Below are positions 10,353 through 21,800 of a stretch of 64,000 nt of DNA, one piece after another. The stretch covers positions 7,684,790 to 7,748,789 of the forward strand of contig JAKZAN010000002.1 of the NCBI GenBank assembly GCA_023053545.1, in the 5' to 3' direction. The position numbers and the translations under genes are program-made. Every line of letters begins with the position of its first letter. The stretch's first letter is position 1. The DNA is from Lepidurus packardi (Eukaryota > Arthropoda > Branchiopoda > Notostraca > Triopsidae). The notes under the pieces were generated by a model. That model was given only the letters and a program-made list of their open reading frames with translations. It was not told where the DNA came from and ran no database searches.

Positions 10353-13300
10353 TCACATGTAACCCTGCTGATAACCAGATTGTGGAGGATAGCCATACTG
10401 TGGCGCACTGGGGTGGATCGGTGCAGGAGGGCGTGTTCTACTTAAATCCGGCGGTTGCGCAGGCCAACTCCCTCGCCCGTAAGTAGGATCTTGGGACGTA
10501 TAATAGCTTCCACCCATATAGTGACCATAATTAGGGTCCATAGGTGTTTGCGATGGATTCGTATAGGCGTGTACTGACTGAGTATTGGGATACCCTGGCA
10601 TTGGAGAAGTATTGGAATACATTTGTGTTTGCGGAGCATCGGGATAAGTCTGTGCTAATGGAACGTTAGAATAAGTCTGTACTGGTGGAGCGTTGGGATA
10701 AGTCTGTACTGGTGGAGCGTTGAGATAAGTCTGTACTGGTAGAGCGTTTGGATAGGCTTGCATTGGCGAAGCATTGGCATAGGCTGATGTTGGCGGTACA
10801 TAGGGGTAGGTTTGTGCTGGTGGGGCGTACTGCTGCTGCTGTTGGTGACTAGGGAGAGTCCAAACAGCTGGAGAAAGTGTAGGAGCAGCTGCCAACGGAC
10901 CCCCCACTCCTGCCAATACCGGTTTCTCGGCATTCGAAGCTTTACGTTGCGGATGTACCGGTTTATCGTCATTCGAAAATCTACGTTGCGGATCAGGGTC
11001 CAAGTTTAAGGGACGCCCAGCACGCAGCAGAGGAAGCGTACTAGTAGAAGAGGTACGAGGTTTCGGACTGGCAGCTTTTGGCTCCCGGCGAGAAGACGCT
11101 AGAGGAGGCGGAGAAGGATTACTAGCTAGCTCTTTCCGATTGGCGGATAAAGGCGATACAGAACGACTGAGAGTAGGAGGTCTGGCAGGTTTAGTAGCAG
11201 CAGCCGGGACAACTGGAGGAGTGCTGGGTGTAATACATTGACGTAGCTCTCGCACTCGCTCCGGCTGAGTTGCTTCTAGTTTCCGTAGATATGCCACTAG
11301 GTCTTTTTGCTGGGAGGGAGACAGTTGCCGGAAATTGAGGATCAAGGAGCGCAACTCGTCGGCGTTCAGATCGTCAGTGGCCAAAGAAGCCGATCCACTT
11401 GCAAGTTGTAAAGCTGCGACCGGTGCAGCACTGGTTCCTCTCTGGACAAGTCAACAGAAATAACAAACTAATTACGAAGAAGCCAATTAGGGTTGTAAGT
11501 AATCTGAGATGCGTTCGTTTTGACGAATGCTTAAGTCGTCTTAAAAACCTATCCAAGACTTGCGCTTATAAGCGTTCGAGAGGGGTAAACTACGGGCTTA
11601 TACGCGTTTTATTTAGCTAGTTGAATTAACCCTTGAAAGTCGACTTTTAGTTTTGGTCTCAGGTCAGGCAAGTCTAAAACGAGTACTCATGTGCCCAGAC
11701 TTAAACTTATAACCCAGCCCACTTGTTTATTTATGTCCTGTGTTTACTACGCGCATGCCGAGAGACGGCGTGCTTTTCAGGATTTCGCGCTACTTTTATA
11801 TATTTAGTTGGGTTTTAACTTGTTTAATTGGCAATCAAACGATTTTTTTCACCGAAGTATAGAATTTTGGATCAAGAAGCACGAGCGTAAGTAGCAAACA
11901 ACCTACGGGAGACAATTATCCCGTCAACATCTTTCTCAGCCACATTTTCAATTACCCGGATAATACTAAAAACTAATTCAAGAATGGAAGAAATTAACTG
12001 CCCCACACAATAGAACAACAATTTGCTATTGATGTCCATATTCGATAAACGAACAATTCGTGGATTGTTTATTTTCGACAAGCACCCATGGGTGGAGCAA
12101 TTGTAAACTTATGCTTATAACCGTTCGTTTTAGACTCGAGGCTTTCCAAGTCGACTTTCAAAGCTTTCAAAGTTTAGACTAAAACAAACGCTTATGAGTG
12201 TAAGTCAAGGAAGTCTGACTAGTCTAAGTTTAAGTCGAATGTACGAAACAAATGCGGCTCTTGTTCTTACCAGAGAAGAAGGCCATTCCATTGTGGAAAC
12301 TGGGTTGGCAGCTTCGACTACAGGCGTGGAAAAAATTTGAGGAACCACGGTCCGACCTGGGGCGATGGACGGCAAAAGTGTGTTTAACGCTTGGACCACA
12401 GCAGTAATCTGTTGGGGTGGCGTAAAACTAGGTAGTAAGGAAGTGACGATCGAATGCATTTTTGCATCAGCGACCGAAGTTTGGCCCTGCGTTTGCAAAA
12501 CCTGGGCGATTTGCTGAGCCATAACCATAACTCCCGTTCCGCTTGGACTCGGCGGCACTTTGGCAGTTACGCTCGCTTCTTCAATCAGCTGGGTTACGGT
12601 TTGAATCACGCTTTGGGCGGCATTAGCCTTTCCGCGATCCAAAATCCCTGCCTCCACTTGTCCCCGCAGCTTTTCTTTCGCCGTGTCTAGCAAATCAATC
12701 GTGGCAGTATCGGCCAGTAATTCCTTAGCGCTGCCTCTACCTTTGGTACGTTCTAATGCTAAGGCTCGACTCAGCAAGGTATTAACAAGCGGTCCTAAAG
12801 ATCCCAAATGCTCTTCTAACGCGGTTAGCATACGCAAAACTTGCAACAAATCCGCTTTAGGAGTTACTTTCGTCAAGCTCTTCTCTTTAGACCGGACTAA
12901 AGCACTACTAGCTCTCTTACTACCCTCATCAGACAAACTTTCCTCATCTTCATCCGACGAAATAACCTCCATATCCTGCCCAGGAGGGGGCGGAGCTTTG
13001 AAAACAGTGGCGGCAGTATCAACGGTCTGGCTCTCTGCGACTTCGCCAATCTTTTTCCACTGGATTTTGACAGGTTTCCGACTTTGGGGATCCAATACAA
13101 CTTCCTTCGTTCCCACAGAAGGCGCTGCGGGCGCCGGAGGAGGCACGGCCTCCGTCTGAGGGGTAGTGAGCCGGTACTTGACTTTGAGCTGTTCTTTCTG
13201 CTCCAGAATATACTCATCGTCTAATTCTCCCAGTCTTCGCTGCCAGTACACAATCCACTCCGGCGTATAATCGTAATGATCCGCGTCTTTGCCTTCCGAC

Positions 13301-16300
13301 CTCAAACTGCGGTACTTGGCCTCCCAAAACTGCTTCCAATCAGCAGCATAACGTGGGTGCTGCTCGGGCTGCTTACCGTAGAACTCGCGTTTCCTGGCCA
13401 ACGTCTGCAGCAATTGAGATAGTTCGCGATTCATGTTATTCCAACGCGATTGCACCGACGCAGACGGCACGAGAGGCGTAGTGGGAACATTAGGCGGGGT
13501 GGGAGCTGGTTTAGGTAGCGCCACGCCCTTTTCGGAGTCGTAAGGATACGGAAGAGCGTCTCGCATGTACTGCGGAGGCTGGTACTCTGGCGGCAGCGCG
13601 TTTTTGTGAGCTTTGCTGGCGCCTCCCTTGGGTGCTTTCTTGTACTCCCCCTCGCGATAGAAATGCGGAGGAGTTTTGGAGCGACGCTGCGACCGGTTAT
13701 TACGTCGCGCGGCATATCGGTTTCCTGAGCGAGATTTGGAGCGCGAACGCGCCGACGAAAGTGACGAAGAGGACAGTGAAGAAATGGAGCTGACGGAACA
13801 CGAACGAGAATGTGAACGCCGGCGGCGATCACGCGAGTACGAACGCGAACGCCGGCGACGACGACGACGGGATCGAGAATTAGACCTAGACCTGGAGCGA
13901 CTGCGGCGTTGCTTACGGTTGGAACTGCTCCGACTGTCGATGTCCAAGACGACTATGACGTCATCATCTTCTTCCTTCGCTTGCTTTGCTTGTCTCTGAT
14001 CCACTGGCTGATTCTCCCGCTTCAAGGCGGCTAACCGAGCCATAATTGATTCTTTCTTGACTTTCAAGGAGTCTGATACCACGGCGATTTTATCTTTGTC
14101 CATTGGAACAACAGACTCGCCTTCTAGAGTTACCTTGTGTTGACTGCGGAAGCGTTCAATCTCCCGTTGAATAATATCCTCTTTATCGTCAAGATCCAGG
14201 CTGGATTCGCTCACGGCGGTTGTTCTCAAACCCAAAATGTCCAGCTTGAAGTCGACCTCCATCGGAGCAAAAACGGGAGCTTCCGTGCCGATTTCGAATG
14301 GCATATTGGCTTGTACGGGGACAGGAACGGTTTCAGTGCGATTTCCGCGTATATTTGGGAAGGGATTGGGTAAGTCGTGGAACGTGAGGTCGGGAGGCTC
14401 GGTCCAGTGCTGGTGAGTGTTGCGTAGCAGAATTTCCTGGCAGACTACAGAGAGACGGTCTTGCCAAGCAGTGCGGCGAACAACGGACACCTGCAAGCGA
14501 CCCAACTGTGCTTCTAAACGCTGAATCATTTGTCTCATCACGGCAACGGCTGCCGATGGCCATTGCTGTGGATCCAGCTTAGCTGCAAACTTCAAACAAG
14601 CTCGGGGACAATGAGATTGCCAGTAGCGCCAAACATGGCCGGTACTCTGCACGTGCTGCACTGCTACCGTCAACTCGGACGACTCTTGTTGGCACAGCAA
14701 GCAAATATAACTGGGTGGAGCAACGGTTTGGGGAACTTCATCTTCCCCATCATCTACAACTTCAGCCATATACTCTAAGCCTACAGGGAAGGAGACTCCA
14801 GTTTGCAAAGATCGGGTTAATAGCGATGGCTTGCTGGTAGGCGCTAAAGTGTCCGTGCTAGATGCAGTTGCGGAGATTCCCACTTGACGGGGTACAAAAC
14901 GCTTCTTTTTAGCTTCCGCAGCTGCTTCCAGCGATTCCGAATAAGGTTGGGTCACCGTAAAGACAGGTTTGAGGCCTAATTTGCTTACAGTACCTGAATA
15001 ATACGGCAAATAAGCATTTATCTTGTCAGAAAGAAGACTAATGATTTACTTTGCAAAGTTTCCTGGGCTAATTGAACGCAGACGAGCCGAGCCTTGTGCT
15101 TTTTGCCGTCCAAATGTGCGCGAATACAGGGCATTCCGCCAGTAATAGTCACTGCACAGATGGTGCAGTAGAGGCGAGGAGCGCGGACGACACATAACTG
15201 CCGTAGAAACACGGGATAAGCCGACCAGTTCTTATTTCCACCTTCCACGCTGCACAATTCATACAATGTATTCAATCGATCGTCTTCGTACTCCGCTCCC
15301 TGTAAGATAAGGTGTAAATTAGGTAAAGCAAGTAATTTGGTTGCGTGATTTTACCAAATCTGCTTCCAGATCCAACTGAAACTCATCTTTGTCTACTACA
15401 CCAGTAGGACTTTCTTTGGCAGAGGATGGAATTGCTGCAAAGACCTTTATTTGGAGAGTTCTGCTAAAAGGAGTCGGAGAAATATCTTCGGGTGTATTAT
15501 TGGCAAACAGCTTTTCTTCGTCGTGAGTCCCATCATCAGGCTGATTTTTTGTAGACTAGATAGAAAATGAAACCTTTGAATTGCAACAATTGGGGAAATG
15601 AAAGCTAAACTAGAAAAAGCGATTAGTTTTGGATTGGAACAAGAGAACAGACCTGCTCGGGGGCGACTTGGGACGACCCGGTCAAGCTTTCACTGTCACC
15701 ACTGCACACATCTTCAGCCTGTCACGAAAACGAAGCACAGGGAATGAATAAGAGACCTTACCACCCACAAAACCAACTTTGGCTTCACGATAACGAGAAA
15801 AGTTAACACCTTAGGCACTAAACTAACGACAGTTTTCTGAAGGTGTGCTTGTCCCGGACCTGCAAATGATCCCGTTCATGGAGAACAGAAATGACCCTGT
15901 AGAGAGCATAACTGTAGTATCATGAAAGCAAATTCTGACCATAAAGAAAACTTACCTGTTTTAGATACTATACTAGCAATACACCGGGCACAGGACAAGC
16001 TCACACTTCAGAAAACAAGGAACGATATTCTGTTCAGGCACATTCGATTCAAACCACTTCGTGAACTAGAACTCAAGCCTGGTGAAACTAACGTAATAAA
16101 CACATACTGAATCACGACTACCTTTAGAGTTAAGAAAGTGAGCCTCATTTAGTAAAAATCAAAAGAGATGACGGATTTCACTCGATGTAATGGAAACCAA
16201 AGTGGAATCCCGATTAAACACATAATCTTTACTAGATACACAGTTCATTGTCATATTATGAAAATACCTGGCCTCCGGAATTGTCTGCTATATTATGTTC

Positions 16301-16441
16301 TTGTTTGACATGAACTACCTCTACATCTTCGGCTTTATCTTGTTTTTCTATTTTGGGTTCGACAAAAGCGGAAGTAGAACTCGAATTTCTTTCGGACTCA
16401 GTACGCTCCAACAACGCATCCAACTCCTCCAGACTCTCCAT
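10353..16441 (-). CDS. RS-domain protein with two matrin/U1-type zinc fingers (unrecognised family)
   Basis: Six phase-consistent exons, 16268..16441, 15653..15718, 15355..15555, 15050..15299, 12271..14993 and 10353..11441, give 1,500 residues. The N-terminus is acidic. A U1/matrin-like finger (YCTIC...H.....H) lies near residues 190-220 and a second (YICLLC...H.....H) follows about 130 residues later. An Arg/Ser/Glu-rich stretch with many SR and RS dipeptides lies mid-protein. It is followed by a conserved-looking helical part (WKQFWEAKYRSL, EWIVYWQRRLGELDDEY), an SDEDEE acidic patch and long helical segments. The last exon starts with LNADELRSLILNFRQLS and ends in a low-complexity tail of repeated Q-T-Y-x-N-A-P units rich in Tyr, Pro and Gln. 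Fingers plus RS tract suggest a nuclear RNA-processing role; this is inference. I do not recognise a named orthologue. Intron 5 carries a repeat element (11511-12255). Confidence 0.85.
11511..12255. mobile_element. Repeat element, copy A, non-autonomous, palindrome-rich
   Basis: This sits in the last intron of the RS zinc-finger gene. Both ends closely match the ends of the repeat at 32224-33139. The left end begins GCGTTCGTTTTGACGAA and the right end, read in reverse, begins GCATTTGTTTCGTAC, so the ends are imperfect terminal inverted repeats. Near both ends are short palindromes of the type GCTTATAAGCGTTCG and AAGTCGACTT. No coding capacity is seen, as expected of a MITE-like DNA transposon. 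The superfamily is unknown and no clear target-site duplication is visible. Confidence 0.6.
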
Positions 16442-17661
16442 GTCTATTCAAAGTAATTCCTCAATATACAACAGTACAATGAAAAGCTGCAAAAAGAATT
16501 TTCAAGGGATCTGAAGGTGATGAAGATGTACAGTTACCTGTCAACCAAGGTTTTGTCTAGTTCCGACAAGTGAATAACACAACATATACATGAAGCGCTA
16601 TATTAGGAACAAAAATAACTTCAAAAGTTTCTCCAGCCTCTTCTGTTTATTTTTAAATTTGATGATCACTGACCTAAACACAAAAGGCAATCGCAGACAC
16701 CAACTCTCATTCCACTTGCCAAAACAAAGCGTGGGTGAAACGCCAATTGCACAAACGTTACAATGCGAAACGCAAAACGCGAAATAGCCTACGAAACGTT
16801 CTCCGGATTATTGTAATTACATATTATTACATACAATTTGTATTATTACATACTGTATTATTGTTATTACATATAAATAAACGGAGTAAGAATTATGTGA
16901 TTTTTCATGTATTTTGTTGCGTCTCCAGAACGAGTTAGTCAAATTCCCATTCAAGTCGATGATCGGTTAACGAACATCGTTTTGGAACGGATTATGTTCG
17001 TTAACCGATCAGCGATCATCCAATGTAATACAGTTGACACCGAATCCTAAAAAATTAACTAGAGAAAAAGTTTGGTCTTCGGAAAGGTAAGCTCTAGTTT
17101 GGCAAGACAACTTTAAAAAAACGTAGCCCTTGATTCATCCATAGGATAAAGGAGGGGGACAGTGTATGCTGTAAAAAAAAAAAAGAAAGGGAAACAAAAA
17201 GAAAAGACAAACAAAATATCTAAAGAGGTTTGGTTTGCACCACAAAAAATGAGATAACTAATAAGAAAAAACTAATTTGATTGAAAACTACAAACAATCC
17301 AGTTTCATCAGCACTTCACACAAAGGACTACATTTGTGGCCGTCAAATCAAACGGCGTTACCAAACCAAATAATTACTGTTACTGAAATAAAAAGAACAA
17401 GATTAATAGAAAGAAATATATGTAATCTACCAGAAAATTTCCCGCTATTCTTACACTGAGAATCTAAAAAAAGTTAAATTAAAAAACTTCGTCTAAATCG
17501 CATTGGAATTTGCCACTCACCCGAATAAATCGATAATATGGAAACCATAATCGATGCCATAATCGATTTAATCCCTCAGGATGATAGGTTGAGTCATTTG
17601 TTTTGCAACAACAACAAGGGGCGAGTGTGTTCTAACCTATCCGAACTAAAATTTCGGGAAA
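16442..17661. promoter_or_regulatory. Divergent gap between the RS zinc-finger gene (-) and CHMP1B (+)
   Basis: No coding exon is seen. The stretch must contain both promoters. It holds an AT-rich run with repeated TATTATTACATA units (about 16800-16875), the strong inverted repeat at 16961-17010, and three close copies of AATCGAT around 17526-17570. Confidence 0.45.
16961..17010. repeat. Perfect 17-base inverted repeat
   Basis: Arms 16961-16977 and 16994-17010 (GATCGGTTAACGAACAT and its exact complement) are separated by 16 bases. The symmetry continues less perfectly on both sides. It could be the trace of a small foldback element or a protein-binding palindrome; the sequence does not decide. 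Confidence 0.7.
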
Positions 17662-18435
17662 ATGGCTGCAATGGAAAGTATCCTTTTATGTGTAATTAGA
17701 CACTAAACATTATACTGAGTTTAACCAAAACCTTGATATTTAAACATATCCAGAGCATTTTCCTTAACCAAATTATTTAGATCATCTCTTCAACTTAAAA
17801 TTCGCTGTCAAGGATATGGAGCGTAATTCCAAAAAGGCAGAAAAAGAGGAGAAGGCTGAAAAAGCCAAACTTAAAAAAGCTATTCAAAAGGGGAACATGG
17901 AATGCGCCAGAATTCATGCCGAAAATGCCATTCGGCAGAAAAGCCAAGCGCTCAATTACTTGCGAATGGCAGCTAGAATCGATGCGGTAGCTAGCAGAGT
18001 TCAAACAGCAGTTACAACCAGAAAAGTAAACCTTATTTGCAAGTAGAATGAAGTAAATTAATATCTGTTTTGTTCTAGGTTACGCAGTCCATGGCAGGAG
18101 TCGTAAAGGCAATGGACAGTGCAATGCGTTCGATGAACTTGGAAAAAATTTCCACTCTTATGGATAAATTTGAACATCAGTTTGAAGACCTAGATGTCCA
18201 AAGCTCGTACATGGAAAACACTATGTCGCAGAGCACTACTACTTCCGTTCCAATGAACGACGTGGAAGGTTTAATGCAGCAAGTAGCCGATGAAGCTGGC
18301 TTGGAATTAAATATGGAATTGCCTCAGGGTCAATTAGGATCAGTGGGTGTGTCCACTGGTACTGCCTCTGCTACTCAAGCCTCAACTGAGCAGGACGAAT
18401 TAACCCAACGCTTGGCTCGCTTGAGACAGGTGTAA
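17662..18435 (+). CDS. CHMP1B: Charged multivesicular body protein 1 (ESCRT-III subunit)
   Basis: Three exons, 17662..17677, 17781..18025 and 18079..18435, give 205 residues, the usual length. CHMP1 is an ESCRT-III accessory subunit that recruits VPS4 and spastin in endosomal sorting, abscission and nuclear-envelope sealing. The sequence matches CHMP1B rather than CHMP1[40 protein letters not shown] and [19 protein letters not shown]. The C-terminal MIT-interacting motif 1 ([13 protein letters not shown]) is intact. The first coding exon carries only five codons plus one base, and the phases agree at both introns. The basic helix 1-2 and acidic C-terminal half follow the family plan. Confidence 0.96.
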
Positions 18436-18713
18436 AACTGTTTGTCTTTTGTAACCAATTCTCAATTCCACTTAAACGATTTCACGTGTGAGAAATTTTT
18501 TGTTTCTACTTTTAGCCGCATTATTGCAGTAAAGTTTCGAAAAAATGGTATATATCAACTTTGCTTTTTGTAAATACAAATATAGGCAAATCCTCCTGAA
18601 TCAATCGTTGGACTTTCTAATCATACTAAACTTTTTAAGAATACAGAATTCTGCCCATTCTAGGAAAAAAATCAAATGCACTCTGAATTAAAGTTGACTT
18701 GATACGGGGGAAA

Positions 18714-18719
18714 AATAAA
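18714..18719 (+). terminator. Poly(A) signal candidate for CHMP1B
   Basis: AATAAA lies about 280 bases after the CHMP1B stop and before the 3' end of the convergent LERP gene at 18894. The 18436-18893 gap otherwise shows nothing coding. Confidence 0.4.
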
Positions 18720-18893
18720 ATACTAACTGCTATACATTGCGGAACGCTCACATGAAAGACTGGTATAGTCTTAGGACGCAGATGCAAATTTACCGTTTCT
18801 TTCGCTATAGAGATCCGTTTTTCTTTCCGAATGATACAAATTGCGGACTAGGCCTCTTTTCCGAAGTTGAAGGGTTTTATTTATCCAGTTTCC

Positions 18894-21800
18894 TTACGTG
18901 AGAAGCTCGTCATCGCTTTGGTCATGCAAGGAAGCCAAGTTGGGATTTAACGGCTCTCTTTCTTCTGCGTCCATAATCGTCTCGTTTACAGGAATCTGGG
19001 AACAAAAACCCCGATAACAACTGGTTATTTTACAACCCAAACCGGAAAAAAACTGAACATCCCGTTACTTGTGTGTATCGTACGTTGTTGAAATTCGGAC
19101 CGATCAATTTTCGCAACAAACAGCGTTTCCGCAGGACTAAAGCCGCAATCAAGATCAACGCCGATGAGACAACCAACACCAATAACACAGGCACGACCGC
19201 TGATCCTGTAACATATTGAAAGAAACATCAATAAATACCTATTGTTCTTTTTAAAAACAGATTTTATGTTTACCTGGGTCTCTATTAAAAAACACACAAG
19301 CGGAAGGGCTCGCCCACGTTACAATCAACTTGCAAGCCTCATTCTAAAAAAAGACACCAGTACAAAAATCAACAAGATATCGAATAGAAATCAAATAACC
19401 TCCGTCAAGTAAATCTAGACATATATGTTTTATATGTCTTATGTTTGTATGTTTGTATATGTCTTAAAAAACTAAAGAAATTAACAATGCATGTAATGGA
19501 AACGACTGCAATAAAAAGTTAAAAACAATAGCTCGCGATTATTATTTTTTTAAAGCTGTATCAAATGAATGAAAGACTCCAGTTTCAAAGAAACCGCCAG
19601 ACTAGAACCACTTCGCCAGGTTTGAGCTGTGGATTCCAGTTCTACTAAAAATGAAGGTCGTTGGCGTGAAATTTCTCTTGCTCTAGGCAAACATACGTAC
19701 AAGGCCTCTCCTCCTTGTCCTTTCTCCCATCCACCCACCCACCACTTCCCAAATCCCCGACCGAAAGTCCCGAAACCCATTTTGCACAGACTATCAAAAC
19801 CAGCCACAGCTCACAGTCAAGTCCGGTTACTCTGCGCGATCCGTCTAACCTTGTGCAACAGCTTTGTTTCTGTCAAAACGTTCACAAAACTGTGCTCGAC
19901 AACCCTTTAATTCAAACGCTATGGAGGAAAATTTGAATCATCAGCCCGAAATATCCTCTACTTACTCATCATGGTGACGTGATCAATTCCCCTTGAATGC
20001 ATACAGTTTTTAAGACACTCTACGTACCCAGGTACTTTTAGTGTCAAGTTTTGGAGAGATTTGGCAAGCCCAGTTATTCCCGTAACTTGATCACTATCAC
20101 ATTACCAGCAAAAACAAAAACACAGAAAGTAACGAAAGAAAGGGAATAGACGCTCTGAGTGTTCCGTGACGTCACGTTAAATACGCCATTCGGAAACGAG
20201 TTGGCGCGGTAGCCTCAAGATGAAGTGCTCATTAACCAGGACAGAGTATTTTCTCTTAATCTTGGTTAGTATTGTGGTCAGGATCCATACGTTAGACCAA
20301 TGCAGAACTATCTTGCCAAACTCGGACGACAATAATAAAAAAGCTTGCACGTGCTTGGAATCAAGAGAAGGGATCGAGATCAATTGCGATGCTCATATAG
20401 TTGTTAGCCCACCGGACGAATATTCCGACGGAAGTACCTCGTATGAATATACCTTGTCCGCCAAATATGACAGACGGAGATCGCTCAAACTCAAATGCGT
20501 AAACCATAATTGGACAGAACACATCCACTCGTGGAATCTGGGGGCTTACGTGCCTGATCTAACACTCGAAAACTGTATGTTCGTTGAATCGGAATCGCTC
20601 CAAAACATTCTGCAAGAAATGAATATTTCTGCCTCGTCCATCGAATCTTTCAGCATGTATTTGCCCGTATCGATGAAAACATTACCAGAGTCGTTCTTAG
20701 ACGGTTTAAGCTCACTGAAATCGTTTACTGTGAAAAATTCAGGCTTAGAGACGTTAAACTCGCGGGTCTTTCGAGACTCGGTTAAATTAAAGCGTCTGGA
20801 ATTGTACGGAAATCGTCTTAGCACCTCTTTAGATTTTCTCGGATCGCTGCCAAGTTTACAGATTTTGCACTTGGGATATAACAACTTGAAAGAGATACGC
20901 CTCGAGGAAACATTCCAACAAGTTTCTCACAATTTTACCTTATTGGAACTCTCATCCAACAGCATTCGTCGTCTGGACGCCCATACCTTCCGCCATTTTT
21001 CCAGCTTAACTATCTTAGACTTGAGCAGCAATAATCTGATTGATCCATTCCCAGAGACGCTCTTTGATTCTTTCAGCAAACTGAAGAATCTTTCCCTGGC
21101 GAAATCCAACATTTCGACTTTACCCGCGTCTCTTTTCGCCAATTTAACGGCGTTACAGCGCCTTGATTTACAGTCGAACCAATTCCAAGAAAATCTTCCC
21201 GAATCGCTCTTTGAATCGCTAACTCAACTCATTGAGTTGAATCTCGGTTACTGTAACTTGACCCTGCTTTATGACAAAGTGTTTGCCAGTTTGACTAACC
21301 TGCGAATGTTAAATTTGGAGAAGAATAGCTTGGAATCACTACCATCGAATATCCTGGCTGGTACGTTCAAACTTCGTCAACTCCGTCTCTCCGGCAATCG
21401 CTTGAGCAGCCTGCCCGATAATCTCTTGGTCAACTGCGAACAACTTGAAGCATTGTATTTGGACCACAACCTGCTAACCGTCTTAAACCTCGACTTCTCT
21501 TCACAAATGACCACGTTAAAAATCATCCATCTCCAACGCAATCAGCTGCATACGGTGAACAAAGATAAGTTCATGGTTCTTGAAGCCTTGGAAGAAGCCG
21601 ATCTATCATTCAACAATCTAACTTTGGGTTCCACTATTATCCCAGGACTCGACGAGCAACAGTCTATATTTCGCTATTCTGTCAACCTGCGCCTCTTGAA
21701 CCTCGCTCGCAACCGGATTAAGGACTGGTTCTCTGACTGGAACAATATGGTCAAGCTAGAAGTCCTCAACTTGTCACGAAACATGTTCTCTTATATCCAA

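Noticed and set aside
13676-13999. Arg/Glu-rich plus-strand open frame
   Set aside because: It is the antisense shadow of the RS tract of the large zinc-finger gene; SR codons read backwards give such residues.
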